DNA of 37,599 nt from VRUE01 sp035698885 (GCA_035698885.1 DASSBJ010000053.1:1-37599); one strand, 5' to 3'; counted from the stretch's first letter, positions 7,678 to 17,888 are shown. Program-made: numbers and translations. The notes: generated by a model from the letters alone, not told the origin.

Positions 7678-9825
7678 ATGAGCAACCGGGAGCGACGGCA
7701 GCGACGCAGGTTGCGCCGCGGCGGCTGGAGGTCGAAGGCGCTGGTCGTCCTCGGCGGCCTCTTCGTCGCCGGCGCGGTGGCGGTCGGCGTCGGCGCCAGC
7801 TGGGCGGTCGACGTCTACAACTCGGCGCCGCCGCTGGCCAGCCTGAAACCGGTGCAGAAGGGACGCTCCTCGGCGATCTACGCGGCGGACGGCAGCCTGA
7901 TCGGCTTCATCCGCGCCAGCAGCATCCGCCAGCCGGTCTCCGCCAGGGCGCTGCCGCAGAACCTCAAATACGCGACGGTGGCGATCGAGGATCGCAACTT
8001 CTTCGACCACGGCGCGATCGACCCCGCCGGCATCGCCCGCGCCGCCTGGAAGGACCTGCTGGCCGGCGGCAAGCCGGTGCAGGGCGCCTCGACGATCACC
8101 CAGCAGCTGGTCCGCAACCTCTACATCCGCGACCCGGAAGAGACGATCGAGCGCAAGATCGTCGAAGCGCACCTCGCCTACGAGGAGGAGGAAGCGCACT
8201 CGAAGGAGTGGATCCTCAAGGAATACCTCAACACCGCCCCCTACGGGACGGTGGAAGGGGAGACCGCGGTCGGCGCCGAGGCGGCGGCGCAGACCTACTA
8301 CGGCAAGCCGGCCAAGCGCCTGGGCCTCTCCGAAGCGGCGATGATCGCCGGGCTGCCGCAGGCGCCCTCCGAATACAACCCGTTCCTCGACCCGCAGGCC
8401 GCGCTGAGCCGCCGCAACGAGGTGCTGGAAGCGATGCAGGAGCAGGGCTACGTCACCGAGCCCGAATACGAAGAGGCGCGGGCCGAAGGGCTCAACCTGC
8501 ACCCGGGTCACAAGTACCGGGTGATCCGCGACCCGTTCCTGTTCGACCTCGTGCAGCAGGAGCTGATCGACAAATACGGCCTCAACACGGTCCGCTACGG
8601 CGGCCTCAAGGCCTACACGACGATCGACCCGGAGCTGCAGGAACGGGCGCAGGAAGCGGTCGACTCCTGCGGGGTCTGCTACTCGGGCGGCGGCCCGGCG
8701 GCCGGGCTCGCCTCGGTGGACCCCGACAACGGCGAGATCGTCGCCCTCGCCTCGACCGAAGGCTCCGAAGACGAAAGCGAATTCAACTACGCCTGGCAGG
8801 CGCACCGCCAGCCCGGCTCCTCGTTCAAGACCTTCGTCCTCACGACGGCGATCAAACAGGGCATCGACCCCGACAGCACCTACTACGACGGCACCTCGCC
8901 GAAGACGCTGGAGACGCCGGGCGGCATCCCCTGGACCGTCAACAACGCCGAGCCGGGCGGCGGCACGATGTCGCTGACCGAAGCGACGACCCACTCGGTG
9001 AACGTGATCTTCGCCCAGCTCGACCTCGACGTCGGGGCCGAGAACGTGACCCACACGGCGCGCCAGATGGGGATCGAAGCGCCGCTCGAATCGGTGCCGG
9101 CGGAGGCGATCGGCGGGCTCGCGACCGGCGTCACGCCGCTCGAAATGGCGGACGGATACGCGACGCTCGCCAACGGCGGCGTCCACCACGCGCCGACCGC
9201 GATCGCCCGGGTCGAGTTCCCGACCGGCAAGGTCGACGAGCCGGAAGCGGACTCGGGCGAGCGGGTGCTGACCGAAGGCCAGGCATATGAAGTGACGAGG
9301 ATCCTCGAGACCGTGATCACGAGCGGGACCGGCGCCGGCTACACCTCGATCGGCTGCTCGGCGGAGGCCGGCAAGACCGGCACCTCGGAGGAACTCTCCG
9401 ACGCCTGGTTCGTCGGCTACACGCCGCGCTACTCGACCGCCGTCTGGGTCGGCCACCCGCAGTCGCGCGAAGAAACCGGCTACGGCGGGCCGACCGCGGG
9501 ACCGATCTGGCGCTCCTTCATGGAAGCGGCGAACGGCGGCGAATGCGGCGAATTCGCCGAACCGTCGAGCATGCCCGAACTTTCCGGGCTCGACGGCGGG
9601 CACACCAGCGGCTCCTCCGGCTACTCGGGCGAAGGCGAATACGAAGAACTCGAAGAATACGTCGAAGAAGGCGAAGAAGGCGAAGAAGAAGCGGAAGAAG
9701 GCGGCGAAGGCGGCGCCAAGGCGGAAGCGGAAACGAAGCCCAGCCCGGCGCCGCCACAGGCGACGCCGGCCCCCGCCGCGCCGCAGGGCGGCGGCCCCGC
9801 CGCCGGCGGTGTCGGCGCGGGCTGA
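7678..9825 (+). CDS. class A penicillin-binding protein (bifunctional transglycosylase/transpeptidase)
   Basis: A 715-residue cell-wall synthase. Order: basic cytoplasmic tail (1-20), one membrane anchor (about 20-42), GT51 transglycosylase domain with catalytic Glu104 in EDRNFFDH and the GASTITQQLVRNLY motif (about 136-149), then the transpeptidase domain with SxxK (S381SFK384), the SVN motif (THSVNVIF) and KTGTS (K566). These polymerise lipid II and cross-link peptidoglycan outside the membrane. The C-terminus (about 640-715) is low complexity: Gly/Ser, then runs of Glu, then Ala/Pro/Gly. The acidic tail uses mostly GAA, unlike the GAG-rich P-type ATPase gene that follows. The ATG at 7678 begins the frame; the next gene's GTG lies 17 bases inside the 3' end. 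Confidence 0.95.
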   Translation: MSNRERRQRRRLRRGGWRSKALVVLGGLFVAGAVAVGVGASWAVDVYNSAPPLASLKPVQKGRSSAIYAADGSLIGFIRASSIRQPVSARALPQNLKYATVAIEDRNFFDHGAIDPAGIARAAWKDLLAGGKPVQGASTITQQLVRNLYIRDPEETIERKIVEAHLAYEEEEAHSKEWILKEYLNTAPYGTVEGETAVGAEAAAQTYYGKPAKRLGLSEAAMIAGLPQAPSEYNPFLDPQAALSRRNEVLEAMQEQGYVTEPEYEEARAEGLNLHPGHKYRVIRDPFLFDLVQQELIDKYGLNTVRYGGLKAYTTIDPELQERAQEAVDSCGVCYSGGGPAAGLASVDPDNGEIVALASTEGSEDESEFNYAWQAHRQPGSSFKTFVLTTAIKQGIDPDSTYYDGTSPKTLETPGGIPWTVNNAEPGGGTMSLTEATTHSVNVIFAQLDLDVGAENVTHTARQMGIEAPLESVPAEAIGGLATGVTPLEMADGYATLANGGVHHAPTAIARVEFPTGKVDEPEADSGERVLTEGQAYEVTRILETVITSGTGAGYTSIGCSAEAGKTGTSEELSDAWFVGYTPRYSTAVWVGHPQSREETGYGGPTAGPIWRSFMEAANGGECGEFAEPSSMPELSGLDGGHTSGSSGYSGEGEYEELEEYVEEGEEGEEEAEEGGEGGAKAEAETKPSPAPPQATPAPAAPQGGGPAAGGVGAG

Positions 9826-12487
9826 CAAGGGCGCGGGGCTGTCGGCGCGCGAGGCGCGGCGGCGGCTCGAGCAGCATGGCCCGAACCTGATCGAGCGCCG
9901 CCAGGGGCCCAGCCACCTGCGCGACCTGGCGCTCCAGTTCAGCCACCCGCTGGCGCTGCTGCTCTGGGTCGCGGCCGCGCTCGCCGCGCTCAGCGGCGTC
10001 CTCGCCCTGGCGGCGGCGATCGTCGCCGTGATCGTGCTCAACGCACTCTTCGCCTTCGGCCAGGAGTTGCAGGCCGAGCGTGCCACCGAGGCGCTGCGCG
10101 AGTACCTGCCCCCGCGGGCGCGGGTGCGGCGCGGCGGCGAGCGGGTCGAGATCGACGCGACCGAGCTGGTGCCGGGCGACCTGCTGTTGATCGACGAGGG
10201 CGACCGGCTGAGCGCCGACGCGCGGCTGGTCGAGGGCGCGCTCGAGCTCGACGCCTCGCCGCTGACCGGCGAGTCGCAGCCGGTCTCGCGGCTCGCCGGG
10301 CCGGGCGAGCCCGGGGTGCCGGCGCTGGAGGCGCGGAACCTCGTCTTCTCGGGGACGCTCTGCACCGGCGGCGAGGCCGAGGCCGTCGTCTTCGCGACCG
10401 GGATGGGGACGCAGCTGGGCCGCATCGCGGCGCTCTCGCAGCGGGTCCGCGCCGAGGCGAGCCCGCTGCAGGTGCAGGTCAACCGGGTGGCGCTGCTGAT
10501 CGCCGGGATCGCGGTCGCCGCCGGGCTCGTCTTCTTCGTCGTCGGCTCCGCCGTGGCGGGGCTCTCGCTCGGCGACGCCGCGACCTTCGCGATCGGCCTG
10601 CTGGTCGCCAACGTGCCGGAGGGGCTGCTGCCGACGATCACGCTCGCGCTCGCGGTCGGGGTGCGGCGGATGGCGCGGCGGCGGGCGCTGGTCAAGCGGC
10701 TGACCGCGGTCGAGACGCTCGGCTCGACCGACGTCATCTGCACCGACAAGACCGGCACGCTGACCGAGGGGCGGATGAGCGTGCGGGCTTTGTGGGCGCA
10801 GGGCGAGGAGCTGCGGCCGGGGGAGGGGCGGGCCGAGCGGGCCGCGGCCGAGCCCTTCTCGGCGCTGCTGCGCACGGCGCTGCGCTGCAACAACGCCACC
10901 GCCGACCGCGAGGCGGACGGCTGGCGGCGCGGCGGCGACCCGAGCGAGAGCGCCCTGCTGGTCGCGGCGAGCGAGCTGGGCGAGGACGTCGAGTCGGCGC
11001 AGCGCGAGCGCGAGGCGATCCGCGACGAGGTCTTCCACTTCGACCCGCGGCTGAAGCGGATGACGACGCTCGACCGCGAGCCCGGCGGGACGCTCTGGTA
11101 CCACGCCAAGGGCGCGCCGTCGGAGCTGCTCGAGCGCTGCGCGGCGATCCGCGGCCGCGACGGCGACCGGCCGCTCGACGAGGCGGCGCGGGCGGACGTG
11201 CGCGAGGCCTTCGAGCGCTACGCGGGCGAGGGCATGCGGGTGCTCGGCTTCGCCGAGCGGCGGGTCGAGGCGCCCGCCGCGGAGCGCGAGGGCGCTGAGA
11301 CGGGGCTCACCTTCGTCGGCCTGATCGCGCTCGAGGACCCGCTGCGACCCGAGGTCGCCGGCGCGGTCGCCCGCTGCCGGGCCGCCGGCGTGCGGATCGT
11401 CGTCGTCACCGGCGACCACGGGCTGACCGCGACCGCGGTGGCGCGGGACGCGGGCATCTTCAGCGGCGAGCCGCGCGTCGTCAGCGGCGCCGAGGTCGAG
11501 GCGATGCCCGAGCCCGAGCTCGACCGGCTGCTGAGCGAGACGCCGGAGCTGATCGTCGCCCGCAGCAACCCGGAGACGAAGCTGCACCTGGTCGAGGCGC
11601 TGCGCTCGGAGGGCCACACGGTGGCGATGACGGGCGACGGGGTCAACGACGCGCCGGCGCTGCGCCGCGCCGACATCGGCGTGGCGATGGGCGAGTCGGG
11701 GACCGACGTCGCGCGCGAGACGGCGACGATGGTGCTCGCCGACGACAACTTCGCCTCGATCGTCGCGGCGATCGAGGAGGGCCGCGTCGTCTACGAGAAC
11801 ATCCGCAAGTTCATCACCTACATCTTCGCCCACCTGACGCCGGAGGCGGTGCCGTTCCTGCTCTTCGCCCTCTCCGGCGGCTCGATCCCGCTGCCGCTGA
11901 CGGCGCTGCAGATCCTCGCGATCGACCTCGGCACCGAGACCCTGCCGGCGCTGGCGCTCGGCGTCGAGCCGGCCGAGCCGGGGATCATGCGGCGCCCGCC
12001 GCGGCCGCGGGACGAGAGCATCGTCACCGGCGGAATGCTGACCCGCGCCTGGCTCTGGCTCGGGCTGCTCGAGTCGGCGCTGGTGCTCGGCGGCTTCTTC
12101 CTCGTGCTCGGCGGCGCGGGCTGGTCGCCCGGCGAGGCGACCGGCGCCGGCGCGCCGCTGCACGGCGACTACCTGGCGGCGACGACGATGACCTTCGCCG
12201 GGATCACCGCCTGCCAGGTCGGCACCGCCTTCGCCGCCCGCACCAGCCGCGCCTCGCTGCGCCAGATCGGCTTCCTCTCCAACCCGCTGCTGCTCTGGGG
12301 AATCGGCTTCGAGCTGCTGTTCGCCGCGGCGCTCGTCTACCTGCCGCCGCTGCAGGACCTGTTCGGCACGGCTGCCCTCTCGCCCGCCGAGCTCGCCGTC
12401 CTCGCCACCTTCCCCTTCGTCGTCTGGGGCTCCGACGAGCTGCGCCGCTGGGCCGCGCGCCGCCGCGATGAGAGGATCTCGCCGTGA
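9809..12487 (+). CDS. P-type cation-transporting ATPase (P2 class, Na,K-ATPase-like)
   Basis: An 892-residue membrane pump. Visible in order: N-terminal cation-ATPase domain (LSAREARRRLEQHGPN), actuator motif LTGES (about 152), NVPEGLLPTITLALAVG in M4 (about 268), phosphorylation site D313KTGTLT, nucleotide domain with KGAPSELLERC, hinge MTGDGVNDAPALRRAD (about 607), and M5-M6 with HLTPEAVPFLLF and IDLGTETLPALALG (about 705). The M4-M6 sequence is closer to Na,K-/H,K-ATPase alpha subunits than to SERCA-type calcium pumps or CtpF-type pumps as I recall them; no beta subunit is seen. The ion transported cannot be fixed by eye. Start GTG at 9809 overlaps the PBP gene by 17 bases. Its stop overlaps the following ABC ATPase (GTGA). 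Confidence 0.94.
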   Translation: MSARADKGAGLSAREARRRLEQHGPNLIERRQGPSHLRDLALQFSHPLALLLWVAAALAALSGVLALAAAIVAVIVLNALFAFGQELQAERATEALREYLPPRARVRRGGERVEIDATELVPGDLLLIDEGDRLSADARLVEGALELDASPLTGESQPVSRLAGPGEPGVPALEARNLVFSGTLCTGGEAEAVVFATGMGTQLGRIAALSQRVRAEASPLQVQVNRVALLIAGIAVAAGLVFFVVGSAVAGLSLGDAATFAIGLLVANVPEGLLPTITLALAVGVRRMARRRALVKRLTAVETLGSTDVICTDKTGTLTEGRMSVRALWAQGEELRPGEGRAERAAAEPFSALLRTALRCNNATADREADGWRRGGDPSESALLVAASELGEDVESAQREREAIRDEVFHFDPRLKRMTTLDREPGGTLWYHAKGAPSELLERCAAIRGRDGDRPLDEAARADVREAFERYAGEGMRVLGFAERRVEAPAAEREGAETGLTFVGLIALEDPLRPEVAGAVARCRAAGVRIVVVTGDHGLTATAVARDAGIFSGEPRVVSGAEVEAMPEPELDRLLSETPELIVARSNPETKLHLVEALRSEGHTVAMTGDGVNDAPALRRADIGVAMGESGTDVARETATMVLADDNFASIVAAIEEGRVVYENIRKFITYIFAHLTPEAVPFLLFALSGGSIPLPLTALQILAIDLGTETLPALALGVEPAEPGIMRRPPRPRDESIVTGGMLTRAWLWLGLLESALVLGGFFLVLGGAGWSPGEATGAGAPLHGDYLAATTMTFAGITACQVGTAFAARTSRASLRQIGFLSNPLLLWGIGFELLFAAALVYLPPLQDLFGTAALSPAELAVLATFPFVVWGSDELRRWAARRRDERISP

Positions 12488-13293
12488 GCGCGATCGAGAC
12501 CGCGGGGCTGACCAAGTACTACGGCGCGGTGCGGGGGATCGAGGACCTGACGCTGACGGTCGAGCCGGGCGAGGTGTTCGGCTTCCTCGGACCGAACGGC
12601 GCCGGCAAGACGACGACGATCCGCACGCTGCTCGACCTCCTGCACCCGACCCGCGGCAGCGCCCGGATCCTCGGCCTCGACAGCCGCCGCGACAGCGTCG
12701 CGATCCGCGCCAGGCTCGGCAACCTGCCCGGCGACTTCGGCTACGGGAAGCGCAGCAGCGGGCGCGAGGCGCTGGCCCTGCTGGCGCGGCTGCGCGGGCT
12801 GGCCGACCTCTCCCGGGCGGAGGAGCTGGCGCGGCGCTTCCGCGCCGATCTCGACCGTCCGCTGGGCCGGCTCTCGCGCGGCAACCGGCAGAAGGTCGGG
12901 CTGATCCTCGCCGTCTTCCACCGGCCTGACCTGCTGATCCTCGACGAGCCGACCAGCGGCCTCGACCCGCTGATGCAGGAGGAGTTCCTGGCGCTGCTGC
13001 GCGAGGAACGCGCCCGCGGCTGCGCCGTCTTCCTCTCCTCGCACGAGCTCGACGAGGTCGAGCGGGTCTGCGACCGGGTCGGGATCGTCCGCGGCGGGCG
13101 GCTGATCGCGGTCGAGCGGATCGCCGACCTGCTCGAGAAGACCACCGAGCACCGCCGGGTCGAGGTCGAGTTCGCCGAGCCGGTCGAGCTCGGCGAGGTG
13201 CGCCGGCTGCCCGGCGTCACCGGCGCCGAGTACGTCCGTCCGACGCTCGAGCAGGTCTTCCTCACCTACTACGAGGAGGGCGGGCGCGAGTGA
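12484..13293 (+). CDS. ABC-2 exporter ATP-binding protein
   Basis: A 269-residue ABC nucleotide-binding subunit. Walker A GPNGAGKTT (about 35-43), signature LSRGNRQKVG (about 134, a variant of LSGGQ with Arg-Gly-Asn), Walker B LLILDEPTSGLDP and H-loop LSSHELDEVERVC are all present. The tail (RRVEVEFAEPVEL..., ending TLEQVFLTYYEE) is the regulatory extension common in BcrA/NatA-type exporters. The GTG start overlaps the P-type ATPase stop, and its stop overlaps the permease GTG, so three genes are translationally coupled. Together with the next gene it forms an exporter, probably for a lipid, peptide or antibiotic; the substrate is not visible. Confidence 0.94.
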   Translation: MSAIETAGLTKYYGAVRGIEDLTLTVEPGEVFGFLGPNGAGKTTTIRTLLDLLHPTRGSARILGLDSRRDSVAIRARLGNLPGDFGYGKRSSGREALALLARLRGLADLSRAEELARRFRADLDRPLGRLSRGNRQKVGLILAVFHRPDLLILDEPTSGLDPLMQEEFLALLREERARGCAVFLSSHELDEVERVCDRVGIVRGGRLIAVERIADLLEKTTEHRRVEVEFAEPVELGEVRRLPGVTGAEYVRPTLEQVFLTYYEEGGRE

Positions 13294-14069
13294 GCGCGCT
13301 GGTCGCCGCGCAGCTGCACGAGCGACGTCGCTCGCTGCTCGCCTGGGGGCTTCCGATCGGCCTCTGGTCGGCCTTCGTCGTCGCGATCTACCCGAGCGTC
13401 GAAGACGCGCTGAGCAAGGCGATCGCCTCCTATCCGGAAGCGCTCAAGCAGGCCTTCGGGATCGCCGAGCTGGCCAGCGTCGAGCAGTACCTGAACGCCG
13501 AGATGCTGAGCCTGATCGTGCCCCTCGCGGTCGGCTACATGGCGGTGCGATCGGTCGCCAGCGCCCTCTCCGGGGCGGCCGAGAGCGGTCGCCTCGAGGT
13601 GCTGCTCTCGGCTCCGGTCTCGCGCCGCCGCCTGGTCGCCGCCGGCTTCCTGGCCGCGGCGCTCGAGTTGGCGGCGGTGCTGGCGATCGGCCTCGCGATC
13701 TGCCTGCTCGGCAGCCTGCTCTCCGGCGCCGGCCTCTCGTTCGGCCTGGCCCTGGCCGGCTACGCCAACGTCTGGCCGCTGGCGCTGCTCTTCGCCGCCT
13801 TCGGCGTGCTGGCGACGGGCTGGTCGCTGCGCACCAGCGTCGTCACCGGCTCGGTAGCCGGCCTGCTCGTGGCGATGTACGTGGCGGACCTGATCGGGCG
13901 ACTCGACGCGGGTCTCGACTGGGTCCGCTACGGCTCGGCCTTCCGCTACTACGGCCGGGCGATCGAAGACGGCATCGACCCGCTCTCCTTCCTCGGCCTG
14001 CTCGCCGTCGCCGTGGCCGTCGCCGCGCTCGGCGCGCTGCTGTTCGAACGCCGCGACCTCGCGGCCTGA
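13290..14069 (+). CDS. ABC-2 type permease (ABC transporter membrane subunit)
   Basis: A 259-residue membrane protein with about six hydrophobic segments, encoded immediately after its ATPase with a GTGA overlap. An N-terminal amphipathic stretch (LHERRRSLLAWGLPIGLWS) leads into the first helix. The central AAESGRLEVLLSAPVSRRRLVAAGF segment is typical of ABC-2 permeases of the antibiotic/bacteriocin exporter group. The last helix ends at LLFERRDLAA. It ends the rightward block that began at 6762 and converges on the GNAT/acyl-CoA ligase gene with a gap of only 14 bases. Confidence 0.9.
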   Translation: MSALVAAQLHERRRSLLAWGLPIGLWSAFVVAIYPSVEDALSKAIASYPEALKQAFGIAELASVEQYLNAEMLSLIVPLAVGYMAVRSVASALSGAAESGRLEVLLSAPVSRRRLVAAGFLAAALELAAVLAIGLAICLLGSLLSGAGLSFGLALAGYANVWPLALLFAAFGVLATGWSLRTSVVTGSVAGLLVAMYVADLIGRLDAGLDWVRYGSAFRYYGRAIEDGIDPLSFLGLLAVAVAVAALGALLFERRDLAA

Positions 14070-14083
14070 GCGTCGGCGTCGCG

Positions 14084-16780
14084 TCAATGCCAGGTGCTCG
14101 GCCAGGGGCGCGGCGCCGGGGCGGGGCGGAGGCGGATGCGGGCGTCGACGGCCGTCGCGCCGGCCGGGCCGGCGATCACCGGGTTGAGGTCCAGCTCGGC
14201 GATCTCGCGGTGCGTGTCGACCATCGCGCTGACCCGCAGCAGCATCTCTTCCAGCGCCGGCAGGTCGGCGGGGGGAGCGCCGCGGAAGCCGGTGAGCAGG
14301 GGGAAGGTCGCCAGCGAGCGGATCATCGCTGCCGCTTCGCCGGCGCTGACCGGGCAGATGCGGACGGCGACGTCGGGGTGCAGCTCGGCGCGGGTGCCGC
14401 CGGCGCCGACCGCGAGCACCGGCCCGAACGCCGGGTCGGCGGCGATCCCGACCAGCAGCTCGACGCCGCCGTCGGCCATCGCCTGCACGAGGAAGCTCTC
14501 GCGCTCGACCCCCGCCCGCGCCAGGGCCTCGTCGATCTGCACGGCGGCGCCGGCCACCGCGGTCGGGTCGGCGAGCCCGGTGCGCACCGCGCCGAGGTCG
14601 CTCTTGTGCAGGATCGCCTCGCCCTGGGCCTTCAGCGCCACCGGGCCGCCGAGCGCCTCGGCGGCGTGCGCCGCGGCGGCCGGGTCGGCGGCGAGCCGCC
14701 AGGCCGGCGTCGCGATCGCGTAGCAGTCGAGCAGCTCGGCGACGGACTCCATCCCCAGCCACTCTTCCTCGCCCGCCAGCGCCCGTGCGATCACGGCGGA
14801 CGCCTCGTCGGGTCGCGTACCCGCGAGCCGGGGCAGCTCTTCGGGCGGCCTGGCGCGCCAGCGCACGTGCTTCATCGCCCGGCCCAGGGTGCGCGCCGCG
14901 TCCTCCGGATAGAGGTAGGTCGGGACGCCGCCGCCGGCGGCCATCGTCTCGCGGTCGCCGCTCGACATGAAGACCGCCTGCACGGGGATCTCGCGCTGCA
15001 TCTCGGCAAGCGCGGCACGGACCGCGTCCGCCACCTGCTCGGCCCGCGTCAGCAGCGGCCGGATGAAGATCACGATCAGCGCGTCGATGCCCTCCCAGGC
15101 GGAGAGCGTGGCGATCGAGCGCCGGTACTGCGCGGCCGTCGCGGTGGCGATCATGTCGACCGGGTTGGCCAGCGAGGCCTCCGCCGGCAGGTGCTCGGCG
15201 AGCGCCGCTCGGACCTCCTCGGGCAGCTCGGGAACCTGCAGCCCGGCCGCCTCGCAGGCGTCGGCGCACATGATCCCCGGGCCGCCGGCGTTGGTCAGGA
15301 TGCCGACCCGGGGCCCGGCGGGCAGCGGCTGGCTGCCGAGCAGCGTGGCGACGTCGAGCAGCTCGGCGAGCGTCTCGGTGCGGATCACGCCCGCCTGCTC
15401 GAACAGCGCGTCGACGGTCACGTCGGAGGCCGACAGCAGGGCGCCGGTGTGCGAGCCGGTGGCGCGCTCGCCGGCCACCGAGCGGCCGCTCTTGACGACG
15501 ACGATCGGCATCTCGCGGCCCGCCCGCCGCGCCACCCGCGAGAAGCGCGCCGGGTCGCTGAAGGACTCGATGTAGAGCAGGGCGACTTCGGTGTCGGGGT
15601 CGCCCTCCCAGTACTCGAGCATGTCGTTGGCGGTGATGTCGGCGCGGTTGCCGATCGAGGCGAAGGAGGAGACGCCGAGGCCGCGGTCGGCGGCGAGGTC
15701 GATCAGCGCCAGTCCGAGCGCGCCGCTCTGGGTGACGAAGCCGACGTTGCCGGGGGGAGGGGTGCCCGGGGCGAAGCTGGCGTTGAGGCCGCCGCCCTCC
15801 TCGTTGAGGATCACGCCGAGGCAGTTGGGCCCGACCAGGCGCATGCCGGTGGCGCGGCAGACGTCGACCAGGCGGCGCTGCGCCTCGGCCCCCTCGGGGC
15901 CGACCTCGGCGAAGCCGGAGGCGAGCACGACCAGCGCCGAGCAGCCCTTCTCGGCGCATTCGCGGGCGGCCTCGACCGCGGCCGCCGGCGGCACCGCGAT
16001 CACGCCGAGGTCGATCTCCGCCGGCAGCTCGGCGACGCTGCGATAGGCGCGCACCGACTGCACCACGTCGCTCGCCGGGTTGACCGGGTGGACGACGCCG
16101 CCGAAGGACGATTCGAGCAGGTTGTGGAAGACCGCGCCGCCGACCGTGTCGCGCCGCCGCGAGGCGCCGACCACGGCCACCGCCCGCGGCCGCAGGAAGC
16201 CGCGCACCGCCGCCTCGGCGGCGAGCCGGTCGCGCTCGGCGAAGCGCTCGAAGGCCTCGCCGTCGAGCGAGGTCGGCAGCTCGACGTGGATCGAGCCCGG
16301 TTCGGAGGAGGTCTCGATCGGGAAGCCGCTCTCGCGGAAGACGTCGACCATGCGGTGGTTCTGCGGCAGCACCTCGGCGAAGAAGGCCTCGATCCCGTTC
16401 CCCTGCGCGACCTCGGCGAGGTGGGCGAGCAGGATCGTCCCCAGCCCCTGTCCCTGCAGCTCGTCGGCGACCGCGAAGGCGACCTCGGCCCGGCCGGGCG
16501 CGGCGCCGACGTAGGCGCCGTGGCCGAGCGGACGCCCGTCGCCGCGCGTCGCGACGAGGCCGTAGCGCTGCGCGTAGTCGACGTCGGCGAGCTGCTTCGC
16601 GGCGACCGCGAGGTCGCTGGCGCCGGAGAAGAAGCGGAACATGCGCGAGTCGGAGCCCAGGCCCTCGAACAGCTCGAGCAGCGCCGCCTCGTCGGCGGCG
16701 CGCACCGGCCGCAGGTGGACGGTCGAGCCGTCCCGCAGCACGACGTCCGCTTCGCGGGAGGCGGGATAGTCGGCGCCCAC
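14084..16780 (-). CDS. GNAT acetyltransferase / ADP-forming acyl-CoA synthetase fusion (PatA-like)
   Basis: An 898-residue multidomain protein. An N-terminal GNAT domain (about 10-175; acetyl-CoA loop LQGQGLGT, preceded by HLRPVRAADE) is followed by a CoA-binding Rossmann domain (AVVGASRRRDTVGG), a succinyl-CoA-ligase-like domain (GFVTQSGALG, GSHTGAL with the candidate phospho-His) and a C-terminal ATP-grasp domain (GPVALKAQGEAILHKSDLGAV, ELDLNPVI). This GNAT-first order is that of actinobacterial PatA proteins, the reverse of Salmonella Pat; such enzymes acetylate lysines of Acs and other proteins. Because the ligase His is retained, acyl-CoA synthetase activity is also possible. The GTG at 16780 (GADYPASREADV) is preferred. 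The GTG at 16849 lies inside the palindrome at 16808-16854 and would place the start upstream of the likely promoter. Confidence 0.9.
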   Translation of the reverse strand: MGADYPASREADVVLRDGSTVHLRPVRAADEAALLELFEGLGSDSRMFRFFSGASDLAVAAKQLADVDYAQRYGLVATRGDGRPLGHGAYVGAAPGRAEVAFAVADELQGQGLGTILLAHLAEVAQGNGIEAFFAEVLPQNHRMVDVFRESGFPIETSSEPGSIHVELPTSLDGEAFERFAERDRLAAEAAVRGFLRPRAVAVVGASRRRDTVGGAVFHNLLESSFGGVVHPVNPASDVVQSVRAYRSVAELPAEIDLGVIAVPPAAAVEAARECAEKGCSALVVLASGFAEVGPEGAEAQRRLVDVCRATGMRLVGPNCLGVILNEEGGGLNASFAPGTPPPGNVGFVTQSGALGLALIDLAADRGLGVSSFASIGNRADITANDMLEYWEGDPDTEVALLYIESFSDPARFSRVARRAGREMPIVVVKSGRSVAGERATGSHTGALLSASDVTVDALFEQAGVIRTETLAELLDVATLLGSQPLPAGPRVGILTNAGGPGIMCADACEAAGLQVPELPEEVRAALAEHLPAEASLANPVDMIATATAAQYRRSIATLSAWEGIDALIVIFIRPLLTRAEQVADAVRAALAEMQREIPVQAVFMSSGDRETMAAGGGVPTYLYPEDAARTLGRAMKHVRWRARPPEELPRLAGTRPDEASAVIARALAGEEEWLGMESVAELLDCYAIATPAWRLAADPAAAAHAAEALGGPVALKAQGEAILHKSDLGAVRTGLADPTAVAGAAVQIDEALARAGVERESFLVQAMADGGVELLVGIAADPAFGPVLAVGAGGTRAELHPDVAVRICPVSAGEAAAMIRSLATFPLLTGFRGAPPADLPALEEMLLRVSAMVDTHREIAELDLNPVIAGPAGATAVDARIRLRPAPAPRPWPSTWH

Positions 16781-16807
16781 ACACCAATCGTAGGCGCCCG
16801 CCGCCGC

Positions 16808-16854
16808 TTCCGGTGCGACTTTCGTACCTCTGGGGTACAAAACTCGCACCGGAA
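16808..16854. promoter_or_regulatory. 47-bp palindrome with back-to-back -10 motifs (divergent promoter/operator)
   Basis: Perfect 11-base arms TTCCGGTGCGA (16808-16818) and TCGCACCGGAA (16844-16854) and inner arms GTACC/GGTAC (16824-16828, 16834-16838) share one centre at 16831. Twenty of 23 base pairs match. Within it, TACAAA (16836-16841) reads as a -10 for the rightward HDAC-like gene and TACGAA (complement of 16821-16826) as a -10 for the leftward GNAT-ligase gene. This is best read as a dimer-binding operator controlling both genes. Confidence 0.7.
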
Positions 16855-16871
16855 CGGGATCATGCCCCCCG

Positions 16872-17888
<1,017 letters not shown>

